Origin: Photobacterium leiognathi
GTDB taxonomy: Bacteria > Pseudomonadota > Gammaproteobacteria > Enterobacterales > Vibrionaceae
Length of the DNA: 64,000 nt
Reading direction: 5' to 3'
NCBI RefSeq assembly: GCF_030685535.1
Contig: NZ_CP131599.1
Location: 620,001-684,000, forward strand
The stretch's first letter is position 1, and each line of letters opens with the position of its first letter. The notes beneath the pieces are model-generated. The model had not been told where the DNA came from and ran no database searches. It worked only from the letters and a program-made list of their open reading frames with translations. The position numbers were made by a program, and so were the translations under genes. Positions 37,650-47,988 of the stretch are shown piece after piece.

Positions 37650-38288
37650 ATGGATATAGCTTCAACAGTATTTAATGCATTGCAACCTTTGCTCTGGGTG
37701 ATCCCCGTTCTTATTCTAATTTATATTATTAAAACACCATGGTTTAAAGGCTGTGCTGGCGAGCGCCTTGTTCACTTTTGCCTAAAAAGATTACCCAAGA
37801 GTGACTATAAGGTATTAAAAGACATTACATTGCCTTGTGAGTCAGGTTCGACGCAGATCGATCATATTGTTGTTTCAAAATACGGCATTTTTGTTGTTGA
37901 AACTAAGAATATGAAAGGTTGGATTTTTGGTGGTATTTACCAACCCATGTGGCAGCAAACGTTTTTTAAGCGCTCATCGGTATTTAAAAACCCACTGCAT
38001 CAAAACTATAAACATATTAAGACATTGCAGTCTTTGCTAGGTATTGATGATACCGCGTTTCACTCTGTGATTGTGTTTGTAGGCGAAGGGGTATTTAAAA
38101 CAGAAATGCCTGAAAATGTGACCAAGTCTGTTCGTTCTATGATGAAGTATATTCGATCATTTGACACCGTTATATTTAATGAACAGCAACTACAAACATT
38201 TATTACTGACATCGAACAATCACGTTTTAAGCCGGGATTTGCTACGGATTTTTCTCATGTGCAATCGTTGAAAAAAGCAGATAAATAA
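37650..38288 (+). CDS. Membrane-anchored NERD-domain protein
   Basis: 212 residues from the ATG at 37650; a TTG nine bases upstream is less likely. One membrane helix at about 11-28, then a cytoplasmic nuclease-related domain: GCAGERLV (34-41), STQIDHIVVSKYGIFVVETKN (Asp71, Glu84, Lys86 as the D-ExK restriction-nuclease-like triad). NERD domains are predicted nucleases of unclear role, often linked to DNA processing or defence. The catalytic-type residues are intact. It stands alone, convergent with the adhesin gene. Confidence 0.85.
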   Translation: MDIASTVFNALQPLLWVIPVLILIYIIKTPWFKGCAGERLVHFCLKRLPKSDYKVLKDITLPCESGSTQIDHIVVSKYGIFVVETKNMKGWIFGGIYQPMWQQTFFKRSSVFKNPLHQNYKHIKTLQSLLGIDDTAFHSVIVFVGEGVFKTEMPENVTKSVRSMMKYIRSFDTVIFNEQQLQTFITDIEQSRFKPGFATDFSHVQSLKKADK

Positions 38289-38415
38289 ATTTAAATAGAA
38301 AAACTGGCTTGTTGAATATCATTGCCCATAGTGTGGGGTTAAATGGTAAAGAATTATTAATTAATCTGGTTATTTATATAATAGACGAGATTAAATAAAT
38401 GTAATTTTAGATAAT

Positions 38416-38444
38416 AAAAACCCCTCAATAAATGAAGGGTTTTT
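38416..38444. terminator. Bidirectional terminator between NERD and adhesin genes
   Basis: AAAAACCC pairs with GGGTTTTT, with TCA/TGA extending the stem. It lies 17 bases past the adhesin stop. Confidence 0.85.
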
Positions 38445-38460
38445 GTTGTTTTATAGAGGA

Positions 38461-41400
38461 TTAATGCGTGTCACTAAAAGCATTATGTTGATACAAATGA
38501 CTAATAATGTCATTGGTTGATGTACCTAGATCATGATAAGTAGCACTAATATCATTAACGATAACATGATGTTTACCCTTATCGAATGATATGTCTAAGT
38601 TACCATTATCTATTTTTGCATCAGATACTTTTGATAATAAATTATCCAGAGTCGTATCTTTACCTAAAATGGAATCTAAATTTATTTTATCATCAGCACT
38701 GAAATCTTTAATTTCTGTCACCGTTTTTTCGTCGGTTTTCAGTACATCAAGTTTAAATTCGTCAGCACCTTCTCCACCCCATAGATGATCTGAACCCGCA
38801 TCAGAAATAAGAATATCATTACCTTGTTGACCAAAAAGTAGATCATTACCTGTGCCACCGGTTAGGATATCGGATCCTGAATCACCAAAGATCACATCAT
38901 CCCCAGCATCACCAAATAACTTATCAATACCACCGTCAACACTGTGATTATCTAAAATCAGGCTCTGCTGATTTTTTTCCATAAAATCAAAAACATCATG
39001 GGTAGTTAATTGCTCTACACTCACATTAGCATCCTTTGCTACAACAGAATACAAGATATCTTGAACTGATGTACCATGAGCGATTAGATCAGATAAATGA
39101 TCGATATCTGAACCATATTGTTCTAACAACCACGTGTTATTTAACGTATCACCGACAATAATGTCATTACCAGCACCGCCATGGATAGTATCATTACCTG
39201 CGAGTATGTTATCGAAAGAGTTATTAAGCTCATCACCCAATTTACTGATATCTTTAACGAGAAGTACCTTACTCGTACCATCATTATTAGAAAGGTATCC
39301 TTCACCTAACGAAGTAATATCGGATACTTCCTTAGGAACTGTGTTGGTTACATCAGAACCAATTAACGTTGAAACAATAATTGGATCATATTTATCTAAT
39401 CCATCACCAGATAATTCTTTAATTTTATTAAGATCAGTACTGCCATCTAGTCCATCCGAAACAAAGTAAAGCACATTGGTACTTGAAGTATCATTAAAAC
39501 TATCGATACCTTGTGCAATAGCAGTATTAAAGTCATTAGTAGCACCGTATGCTTTAACACTTTGCAGCATCGTATCAAGGTTAACGCCTTGATCATCGAC
39601 AAACTGATGACTGTTGAAATCCCAATGAAACTTAATGTTTTTTTGAATATTTACAGCAAAAGTAATGACGGTGAATGTCATATTACTTAGTTGGTCATGA
39701 TCTAATACTTCACCATAATGCTGGGCAATTTCACGAACCGAGTCTTTGGCTTGATCAATTTTAGTATGTGTTACTAAATCACTGTATTTAAATGTTTGAA
39801 AGCTACCATCAGGAAGTCTTAATGTTGTTGTCGGTACTATTTTTTCAAGAAAACCTAAAGATCCTGTATTTTCAAAATACTTAATCACATCTTCTTTAGA
39901 GTGAAAGTCTTGGATAACTTGGTACTGATTATGCCCATCAAAATAACCAATAGTTCCTGATGTATAATTATGTTCAATTTTCAAGCTGTCAGGTTCAATA
40001 ATAAATCCAGCCATAGAGCCTGAGACATCGAGTACTAAATTCACATCAACATCAGGTTGTTCAACAGCAGAATCACCAATCAATACATCATTATAACCTG
40101 TACCATCAATCACATCTGAACTTGGAGTACCGATAACAACATGACCGTTTGCATTGTAGTCTTTTTGAGCATCAGCTAATGCATCATTACCATATGAATC
40201 TGAAATACTAATGGTTGCATTTACTTCACCAGTAAAGCCATTATTTTGGTTTGGCTCAAAATATCCACCGGGTACATGTGCGGTGTAACCTAACTTACCA
40301 GCACCATGATCTTCCACTTTTACATCAACAGTTTGATCACCAAAATGTAGCGTGACAGTATCACCGACTTTAGCGTCACCACCAACACTACCCGTTACAG
40401 TGATCGGTGTATTGTTATCATGCTCTTCACCCGTGATCGCTTTGCCGCCATTAATCGTGTCAACAGTCACAGATACATCCAGCGTTGCCACTTTATAGTC
40501 ATGGGTGGCAGTCGCAGTTTCCGAGTTACCAGCTTTATCACTAATGCTTACAGATGCAGAAATTTGATCTGCGGTTGCATTAGCTAACACACTACCTGCA
40601 ACTTCAAGTTGCCAGCCTAGCTTACCGTTACGCTCAGTCACTTTAGTTGTATAGTCATGGACATCAAGCGTAATAGTCACGTTATCGCCAACTTTCACGT
40701 CACCGCCAACATCACCATGAAGAAGCTGCTTTTCAGTTGCTTCTTTTTCATTGATCACATTGTCACTTGTAATATCGTCAATAGTGATAGAAGCATCTAA
40801 AGTTTTCACGCTGTAATCATGCTCAGCGTTTGCAGTCATACTGTTACCAGCACTATCCGTTGCAGTCACTTGTGCTGTGATGTGATCTTTTGAAGCATTC
40901 GCAAGTACGGAACCTTCAACATCAACTGTCCAACCTAGTTTGCCGTCTTGCTCAACGACTTTAGTTTTGTATTCATAGCTATCAACATTGATAGTAACTT
41001 CATCACTAGCTTTAACATCACCACCAACAGTACCGTGAAGTGGAATGATTTCTTTCGCTTCAGCTTCATTGATCACGTTATCAGCGGTGACATTATCAAT
41101 AGTGATCGTTGCATTGATCTCGGTATCTACTGTGTACGGTTTATCATCATTGGCAGTTGTACTGTGACCAGCACCATCATTCGCTGTAACAGAGGCATGG
41201 ACATCGTGACCTTTGTTGTTCACTAATGCACTGCCGTCAACATCGACTGTCCACGTTTTATCAGCGGTTACGGTTGTGGTGTAGGTTTTATCACCGATAG
41301 TGACCGTGACAGTATCACCTGGCTCAACATCTTTACCAACAGTACCTGTTACTGGCACTTTGCCTTCTGATTCAGCTTTATTAACAACATCATCGCCTGC

Positions 41401-44400
41401 AATAGAAGTGATCTTGATGCTTGCATCGATCTGCACATCGTAATGCTCTGAAGTAGTTGCAGTAGCTTCGTGAGGGATACCGTAATCGGTAGTCACTGTC
41501 GCGGTTGCTTTATCGGCATGCAAAATATCATCGCCAGTCACATTTACTGACCAAGTCTTATCGGCGGTGACAGTGGTGTTGTAGTGATGACCATTTACTG
41601 TCACTACGACTTTATCACCGGCTTGAACGTCATCACCCACCGTACCTGTAATAGGTAAGGTTTTCTCGTGACCTTCCGCTTGCGTAATTTGGTTATCACC
41701 GGTAATAGGGTTGATAGTGATGCTCGCTTTCACATCGATACTGTAATCATGAGTGGTATCAGCAGTGGCAGTATTACCAGCGGCATCCGTCGTTGTTACA
41801 CTTGCAGACACCTTATCCGTACCTGATTGCAGTAAGGTTTTACCGTCCACATCTAACGACCAGGTTAACTTACCGTCGTGATTTTCAACGGTTGCTGTAC
41901 CTAATGTTTTACCATCAAGGGTAACAGTGACAATATCGCCAGCTTTAACATCATCACCCACAGTACCTGTAATGGTCTGTTTACTGTGTGATTCAGCGGC
42001 TGTCACCACATCGTCTTGAGAGATAGCGTCAATCACGATCGATGCTTTGATATCGGTATCTACTGTGTACGGCTTATCATCACTGGCTGTTGTACTGTGA
42101 CCAGCACCGTCATTTGCAGTAACAGAGGCATGTACATCGTGACCTTTGTTGTCCACTAATGCATTGCCGTCAACATCTACTGTCCACGTTTTATCAGCGG
42201 TTACGGTTGTGGTGTAGGTTTTATCACCAATAGTGACTGTGACAGTATCACCCGGTTCCACATCTTTACCAACCGTACCTGTTACTGGCACTTTGCCTTC
42301 TGATTCAGCTTTATTAACAACATCATCGCCTGCAATAGAAGTGATCTTGATGCTTGCATCGATCTGCACATCGTAATGCTCTGAAGTAGTTGCAGTAGCT
42401 TCGTGAGGGATACCGTAATCGGTAGTCACTGTCGCGGTTGCTTTATCGGCATGCAAAATATCATCGCCAGTCACATTTACTGACCAAGTCTTATCGGCGG
42501 TGACAGTGGTGTTGTAGTGATGACCATTTACTGTCACTACGACTTTATCACCTGCTTGAACGTCATCACCCACCGTACCTGTAATAGGTAAGGTTTTCTC
42601 GTGACCTTCCGCTTGCGTAATTTGGTTATCACCGGTAATAGGGTTGATAGTGATGCTCGCTTTCACATCGATACTGTAATCATGAGTGGTATCAGCAGTG
42701 GCAGTATTACCAGCGGCATCCGTCGTTGTTACACTTGCAGACACCTTATCCGTACCTGATTGCAGTAAGGTTTTACCGTCCACATCTAACGACCAGGTTA
42801 ACTTACCGTCGTGATTTTCAACGGTTGCTGTACCTAATGTTTTACCATCAAGGGTAACAGTGACAATATCGCCAGCTTTAACATCATCACCCACAGTACC
42901 TGTAATGGTCTGTTTACTGTGTGATTCAGCGGCTGTCACCACATCGTCTTGAGAGATAGCGTCAATCACGATCGATGCTTTGATATCGGTATCTACTGTG
43001 TACGGCTTATCATCACTGGCTGTTGTACTGTGACCAGCACCGTCATTTGCAGTAACAGAGGCATGTACATCGTGACCTTTGTTGTCCACTAATGCATTGC
43101 CGTCAACATCTACTGTCCACGTTTTATCAGCAGTAACGGTTGTGGTGTAGGTTTTATCACCAATAGTGACTGTGACAGTATCACCCGGTTCCACATCTTT
43201 ACCAACCGTACCTGTTACTGGCACTTTGCCTTCTGATTCAGTTTTATTAACAACGTCATCGCCTGCAATTGAGGTGATCTTGATGCTTGCATCGATCTGC
43301 ACATCGTAATGCTCTGAAGTGGTTGCGGTAGCTTCGTGAGGAATACCGTAATCTGTAGTCACTGTCGCGGTTGCTTTATCAGCGTGCAAAATATCATCGC
43401 CAGTTACATTTACAGACCAAGTCTTATCGGCGGTGACAGTGGTGTTGTAGTGATGACCATTTACTGTCACTACGACTTTATCACACGCTTGAACGTCATC
43501 ACCCACCGTACCTGTGATAGGTAAGGTTTTCTCGTGACCTTCCGCTTGCGTGATTTGGTTATCACCGATGATAGGGTTGATAGTGATGCTCGCTTTCACA
43601 TCGATGCTGTAATCATGTGTGGTATCAGCAGTAGCTGTATTACCAGCAGCATCCGTTGTCGTGACACTTGCAGACACCTTATCCGTACCTGATTGCAGTA
43701 AGGTTTTACCGTCCACATCTAACGACCAGATTAGCTTACCATCGTGATTTTCAACGGTTGCTGTACCTAATGTTTTACCATGAAGGGTAACAGTGACAAT
43801 ATCGCCAGCTTTAACATCATCACCCACAGTACCTGTAATGGTCTGTTTACTGTGTGATTCAGCGGCTGTCACCACATCGTCTTGAGAGATAGCGTCAATC
43901 ACGATCGATGCTTTGATATCGGTATCTACTGTGTATGGCTTGTCGTTAGTAGCAGTAGCTTCGTGACCTGCACCATCGCTTGTGGTCACTGATGCATGTA
44001 CATCGTGACCTTTGTTGTCCACTAATGCACTGCCGTCAACATCTACTGTCCACGTTTTATCAGCGGTGACGGTTGTGGTGTAGGTTTTATCACCGATAGT
44101 GATTGTGACAGTATCACCCGGTTCAACATCTTTACCAACCGTACCTGTTACTGGCACTTTGCCTTCTGATTCAGTTTTATTAACAACGTCATCGCCAGCA
44201 ATAGAGGTGATTTGAATACCCGCATCAATCTGCACATCGTAATGCTCTGAAGTAGTTGCAGTAGCTTCGTGAGGGATACCGTAATCTGTAGTGACTGTCG
44301 CGGTTGCTTTATCAGCATGCAAAATATCATCGCCAGTCACATTCACTGACCAAGTTTTATCAGCAGTGACAGTGGTGTTGTAGTCATGACCATTTACCGT

Positions 44401-47256
44401 CACCACCACTTTATCATCAGCTTGAACGTCATCACCCACCGTACCTGTGATAGGCAAGGTTTTCTCGTGACCTTCCGCTTGCGTAATTTGGTTATCACCG
44501 GTGATAGGGTTGATAGTGATACTCGCTTTCACATCGATGCTGTAATCATGTGTGGTATCAGCAGTAGCTGTATTACCAGCAGCATCCGTTGTCGTGACAC
44601 TTGCAGACACCTTATCCGTACCTGATTGCAGTAAGGTTTTACCGTCCACATCTAACGACCAGGTTAACTTACCGTCGTGATTTTCAACGGTTGCTGTACC
44701 TAATGTTTTACCATCAAGGGTAACAGTGACAATATCGCCAGCTTTAACATCATCACCCACAGTACCTGTAATGGTCTGTTTACTGTGTGATTCAGCGGCT
44801 GTCACCACATCGTCTTGAGAGATAGCGTCAATCACGATCGATGCTTTGATATCGGTATCTACTGTGTACGGCTTATCATCACTGGCTGTTGTACTGTGAC
44901 CAGCACCGTCATTTGCAGTAACAGAGGCATGTACATCGTGACCTTTGTTGTCCACTAATGCACTGCCGTCAACATCTACTGTCCACGTTTTATCAGCAGT
45001 AACGGTTGTGGTGTAGGTTTTATCACCAATAGTGACTGTGACAGTATCACCCGGTTCCACATCTTTACCAACCGTACCTGTTACTGGCACTTTGCCTTCT
45101 GATTCAGTTTTATTAACAACGTCATCGCCTGCAATTGAGGTGATCTTGATGCTTGCATCGATCTGCACATCGTAATGCTCTGAAGTGGTTGCGGTAGCTT
45201 CGTGAGGAATACCGTAATCTGTAGTCACTGTAGCGGTTGCTTTATCAGCGTGCAAAATATCATCGCCAGTTACATTTACAGACCAAGTCTTATCGGCGGT
45301 GACAGTGGTGTTGTAGTGATGACCATTTACTGTCACTACGACTTTATCACCGGCTTGAACGTCATTACCCACCGTACCTGTGATAGGTAAGGTTTTCTCG
45401 TGACCTTCCGCTTGCGTGATTTGGTTATCACCGGTAATAGGGTTGATAGTGATGCTCGCTTTCACATCGATGCTGTAATCATGAGTGGTATCAGCAGTGG
45501 CAGTATTACCAGCGGCATCCGTCGTTGTTACACTTGCAGACACCTTATCCGTACCTGATTGCAGTAAGGTTTTACCGTCCACATCTAACGACCAGGTTAA
45601 CTTACCGTCGTGATTTTCAACGGTTGCTGTACCTAATGTTTTACCATCAAGGGTAACAGTGACAATATCGCCAGCTTTAACATCATCACCCACAGTACCT
45701 GTAATGGTCTGTTTACTGTGTGATTCAGCGGCTGTCACCACATCGTCTTGAGAGATAGCGTCAATCACGATCGATGCTTTGATATCGGTATCTACTGTGT
45801 ACGGCTTATCATCATTGGCAGTTGTACTGTGACCAGCACCGTCATTTGCAGTAACAGAGGCATGTACATCGTGACCTTTGTTGTCCACTAATGCATTGCC
45901 GTCAACATCTACTGTCCACGTTTTATCAGCAGTAACGGTTGTGGTGTAGGTTTTATCACCGATAGTGACCGTGACAGTATCACCTGGCTCAACATCTTTA
46001 CCAACCGTACCTGTTACTGGCACTTTGCCTTCTGATTCAGCTTTATTAACAACATCATCGCCTGCAATAGAAGTGATCTTGATGCTTGCATCGATCTGCA
46101 CATCGTAATGCTCTGAAGTGGTTGCGGTAGCTTCGTGAGGAATACCGTAATCTGTAGTCACTGTAGCGGTTGCTTTATCAGCGTGCAAAATATCATCGCC
46201 AGTTACATTCACTGACCAAGTTTTATCAGCAGTGACAGCGGTGTTGTAGTGATGACCATTTACCGTCACTACCACTTTATCACCCGCTTGAACGTCATCA
46301 CCTACCGTACCTGTGATAGGTAAGGTTTTCTCGTGACCTTCCGCTTGCGTGATTTGGTTATCACCGGTAATAGGGTTGATAGTGATGCTCGCTTTCACAT
46401 CGATACTGTAATCATGAGTGGTATCAGCAGTGGCAGTATTACCAGCGGCATCCGTCGTTGTTACACTTGCAGATACATTATCTGTACCTGATTGAAGTAG
46501 CGTTTTACCGTCCACATCTAACGACCAGGTTAGCTTACCATCGTGATTTTCAACGGTTGCGGTACCTAGTGTTTTACCATCAAGGGTAACAGTCACAATG
46601 TCGCCAGCTTTAACGTCATCACCCACAGTACCTGTGATAGGCTGTTTGCTGTGTGATTCAGCGGCTGTCACCACATCGTCTTGAGAGATAGAGTCAATGG
46701 TAATTGACGCTTTAATATCCTGGTGAGCTTCTTGACCACTATAGTCTTGTGGGTATTTTACTGAGCTAGGTTGATATGCGGTATCAAAACCCGCTTTAGC
46801 CAACATCTTGTCGTTATCATAATCGATAGTGACAACGCCCCAGTTAGACGAGCTTTCATTTCCCACAGCAGTTGCTTGTTGTACTTTGGTTGGATCGATG
46901 CCATCTAAAATTACATCATGTATTTTTTGAACATCAATATTAGATGCTGTTTTATGTCCAAGAGAATGGTGAAGATTTTCACCATTCTGGATTACACCGT
47001 TGTCACGTGTAGAGAAGGTATGTTCATAAGTGGTAGGTAAAGGAATATCTTGAACCAACTCGTAAGACAACTCAGCAGGTACTCCCGCTTTATCAGTAGC
47101 AGAGATTGCTCCATTATCAGTCAGTACAATAATAGTACCTGAATTAATTGTCATGCCAGTATTAAGGGGAGATAAACTACCATCATCTTTAAGTATAAAG
47201 GCAGAACCACTTATTTTAGTTATTGTAATGTTTTCTTCTAGATTTATTGTTTTCAT
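38461..47256 (-). CDS. Giant LapA/RTX-type secreted adhesin with Ig-like repeats, VWA domain and type I secretion signal
   Basis: 2931 residues. Residues 1-135 are a LapA-like retention module (ITKISGSAFILKDDGSLSPL ... ILDGIDPTKVQQATAVG, then WGVVTIDYDNDKMLAKAGFDTAYQ). In relatives this plug stays in the outer-membrane pore until LapG cuts a TAAG/PAAG site; here the site reads TAVG (129-132). Residues 181-2046 are six 311-residue units, each with three bacterial Ig-like domains (106, 101 and 104 residues). Three more diverged Ig-like domains follow to about 2365. A von Willebrand A domain has its MIDAS motif LDVSGSM at Asp2410. RTX calcium repeats (GGAGNDIIVGD, GDAGDDVIFGDSGSDILTGG) lie at about 2690 and 2770-2820. 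The C-terminus is the T1SS target domain. No transporter, LapD or LapG gene is in the window. Only a weak ribosome site precedes the ATG. Confidence 0.93.
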   Translation of the reverse strand: MKTINLEENITITKISGSAFILKDDGSLSPLNTGMTINSGTIIVLTDNGAISATDKAGVPAELSYELVQDIPLPTTYEHTFSTRDNGVIQNGENLHHSLGHKTASNIDVQKIHDVILDGIDPTKVQQATAVGNESSSNWGVVTIDYDNDKMLAKAGFDTAYQPSSVKYPQDYSGQEAHQDIKASITIDSISQDDVVTAAESHSKQPITGTVGDDVKAGDIVTVTLDGKTLGTATVENHDGKLTWSLDVDGKTLLQSGTDNVSASVTTTDAAGNTATADTTHDYSIDVKASITINPITGDNQITQAEGHEKTLPITGTVGDDVQAGDKVVVTVNGHHYNTAVTADKTWSVNVTGDDILHADKATATVTTDYGIPHEATATTSEHYDVQIDASIKITSIAGDDVVNKAESEGKVPVTGTVGKDVEPGDTVTVTIGDKTYTTTVTADKTWTVDVDGNALVDNKGHDVHASVTANDGAGHSTTANDDKPYTVDTDIKASIVIDAISQDDVVTAAESHSKQTITGTVGDDVKAGDIVTVTLDGKTLGTATVENHDGKLTWSLDVDGKTLLQSGTDKVSASVTTTDAAGNTATADTTHDYSIDVKASITINPITGDNQITQAEGHEKTLPITGTVGNDVQAGDKVVVTVNGHHYNTTVTADKTWSVNVTGDDILHADKATATVTTDYGIPHEATATTSEHYDVQIDASIKITSIAGDDVVNKTESEGKVPVTGTVGKDVEPGDTVTVTIGDKTYTTTVTADKTWTVDVDGSALVDNKGHDVHASVTANDGAGHSTTASDDKPYTVDTDIKASIVIDAISQDDVVTAAESHSKQTITGTVGDDVKAGDIVTVTLDGKTLGTATVENHDGKLTWSLDVDGKTLLQSGTDKVSASVTTTDAAGNTATADTTHDYSIDVKASITINPITGDNQITQAEGHEKTLPITGTVGDDVQADDKVVVTVNGHDYNTTVTADKTWSVNVTGDDILHADKATATVTTDYGIPHEATATTSEHYDVQIDAGIQITSIAGDDVVNKTESEGKVPVTGTVGKDVEPGDTVTITIGDKTYTTTVTADKTWTVDVDGSALVDNKGHDVHASVTTSDGAGHEATATNDKPYTVDTDIKASIVIDAISQDDVVTAAESHSKQTITGTVGDDVKAGDIVTVTLHGKTLGTATVENHDGKLIWSLDVDGKTLLQSGTDKVSASVTTTDAAGNTATADTTHDYSIDVKASITINPIIGDNQITQAEGHEKTLPITGTVGDDVQACDKVVVTVNGHHYNTTVTADKTWSVNVTGDDILHADKATATVTTDYGIPHEATATTSEHYDVQIDASIKITSIAGDDVVNKTESEGKVPVTGTVGKDVEPGDTVTVTIGDKTYTTTVTADKTWTVDVDGNALVDNKGHDVHASVTANDGAGHSTTASDDKPYTVDTDIKASIVIDAISQDDVVTAAESHSKQTITGTVGDDVKAGDIVTVTLDGKTLGTATVENHDGKLTWSLDVDGKTLLQSGTDKVSASVTTTDAAGNTATADTTHDYSIDVKASITINPITGDNQITQAEGHEKTLPITGTVGDDVQAGDKVVVTVNGHHYNTTVTADKTWSVNVTGDDILHADKATATVTTDYGIPHEATATTSEHYDVQIDASIKITSIAGDDVVNKAESEGKVPVTGTVGKDVEPGDTVTVTIGDKTYTTTVTADKTWTVDVDGNALVDNKGHDVHASVTANDGAGHSTTASDDKPYTVDTDIKASIVIDAISQDDVVTAAESHSKQTITGTVGDDVKAGDIVTVTLDGKTLGTATVENHDGKLTWSLDVDGKTLLQSGTDKVSASVTTTDAAGNTATADTTHDYSIDVKASITINPITGDNQITQAEGHEKTLPITGTVGDDVQAGDKVVVTVNGHHYNTTVTADKTWSVNVTGDDILHADKATATVTTDYGIPHEATATTSEHYDVQIDASIKITSIAGDDVVNKAESEGKVPVTGTVGKDVEPGDTVTVTIGDKTYTTTVTADKTWTVDVDGSALVNNKGHDVHASVTANDGAGHSTTANDDKPYTVDTEINATITIDNVTADNVINEAEAKEIIPLHGTVGGDVKASDEVTINVDSYEYKTKVVEQDGKLGWTVDVEGSVLANASKDHITAQVTATDSAGNSMTANAEHDYSVKTLDASITIDDITSDNVINEKEATEKQLLHGDVGGDVKVGDNVTITLDVHDYTTKVTERNGKLGWQLEVAGSVLANATADQISASVSISDKAGNSETATATHDYKVATLDVSVTVDTINGGKAITGEEHDNNTPITVTGSVGGDAKVGDTVTLHFGDQTVDVKVEDHGAGKLGYTAHVPGGYFEPNQNNGFTGEVNATISISDSYGNDALADAQKDYNANGHVVIGTPSSDVIDGTGYNDVLIGDSAVEQPDVDVNLVLDVSGSMAGFIIEPDSLKIEHNYTSGTIGYFDGHNQYQVIQDFHSKEDVIKYFENTGSLGFLEKIVPTTTLRLPDGSFQTFKYSDLVTHTKIDQAKDSVREIAQHYGEVLDHDQLSNMTFTVITFAVNIQKNIKFHWDFNSHQFVDDQGVNLDTMLQSVKAYGATNDFNTAIAQGIDSFNDTSSTNVLYFVSDGLDGSTDLNKIKELSGDGLDKYDPIIVSTLIGSDVTNTVPKEVSDITSLGEGYLSNNDGTSKVLLVKDISKLGDELNNSFDNILAGNDTIHGGAGNDIIVGDTLNNTWLLEQYGSDIDHLSDLIAHGTSVQDILYSVVAKDANVSVEQLTTHDVFDFMEKNQQSLILDNHSVDGGIDKLFGDAGDDVIFGDSGSDILTGGTGNDLLFGQQGNDILISDAGSDHLWGGEGADEFKLDVLKTDEKTVTEIKDFSADDKINLDSILGKDTTLDNLLSKVSDAKIDNGNLDISFDKGKHHVIVNDISATYHDLGTSTNDIISHLYQHNAFSDTH
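41119..46716 (-). repeat. Six tandem 933-bp repeats within the adhesin gene
   Basis: A fixed marker (CTGCACATCG) recurs at 41431, 42364, 43297, 44230, 45163 and 46096, exactly 933 bases apart. The 5598-base block therefore equals six units of 311 codons. Neighbouring copies are almost identical over long stretches, including at silent sites, and variants (for example GNDVQ, VQADD, VQACD, IDAGIQ) are scattered mosaically, as expected from recombination or gene conversion between copies. Confidence 0.95.
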
Positions 47257-47447
47257 TATTTTTTATCTGCAAGGCTGTACTTTGTAGATAAGGAAAATAA
47301 CAGAAATTAGTAATTCGTCAATTTTTTGACTGCTGGCTTTAACAAAGAGTTTACATCTTTTTGTTGTGGTAAAAACATGAATTAAACATTTGGATTTGAA
47401 AGTTTTCTATAAAATTAACACGTTAAACATTTATGCATAAACTTAAT

Positions 47448-47466
47448 GGAAATGATAATTCTTATT
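47448..47466 (-). promoter_or_regulatory. Candidate Fur box upstream of the adhesin
   Basis: GGAAATGATAATTCTTATT matches 14 of 19 positions of the classical Fur consensus, about 190 bases upstream of the adhesin start. The region is very AT-rich, so a chance match is quite possible. Confidence 0.3.
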
Positions 47467-47934
47467 ATTATATATAATAGTAGTAGTTTGAAATTAATGG
47501 TTTAAATTCAAGTTATATCAATTGCTTATAATTTAACTTGTAATTAAACTATTAAGTTTACTTTATTTAAATATGAAATATAATTTTTCTAAAATAGATA
47601 TTAATTGGTTGGTAATAGAATATTAAAAGATTTGTATATGATATGTGGGTTGCAAAATAATACTCATATAAATCGAACTATTTCACCTGCTATATATCCA
47701 GTTAGTCATTATCAAGTGTTTAATGGAAATAGAAATATTAGTTATATCGAAACTATTTATAAAATACCTTAAATCGAGACGTGCCGGATGAGTAAGACTA
47801 TGTTTGAACAGGATTACATTCACGCCATTTAACAAAGCTACGAGCTACAAACGTAGGTTAACTTAATCTAGATTAAAGTTTTTAATAAAAATATCAGTAC
47901 AATTTACGCGTATGACTAAAAAGTCACTGTATGA

Positions 47935-47972
47935 AAAAGAACAGGTATACCGAGTGTGCCTGTTCTTTTTTG
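47935..47972 (+). terminator. Orphan terminator, possible small RNA end
   Basis: AAAAGAACAGG pairs with CCTGTTCTTTT and is followed by six T residues. No protein gene precedes it on the plus strand within 700 bases, and none on the minus strand follows closely, so it may close a small RNA or a lost gene. Confidence 0.65.
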
Positions 47973-47988
47973 TCTTCAAATCCGACCA

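Noticed and set aside
40948..45390. Plus-strand open frames opposite the adhesin (for example 43336-43524 and 45202-45390)
   Set aside because: Recurring shadows of the repeat units on the other strand, without ribosome sites.
41119..46716. CRISPR-like or assembly-duplicated array
   Set aside because: Unit of 933 bases is coding, in frame and protein-like, without spacers; mosaically varied copies speak against a simple assembly duplication.
47788..47832. 14-codon peptide MSKTMFEQDYIHAI
   Set aside because: Too short to support; no clear ribosome site and no matching pattern known to me.
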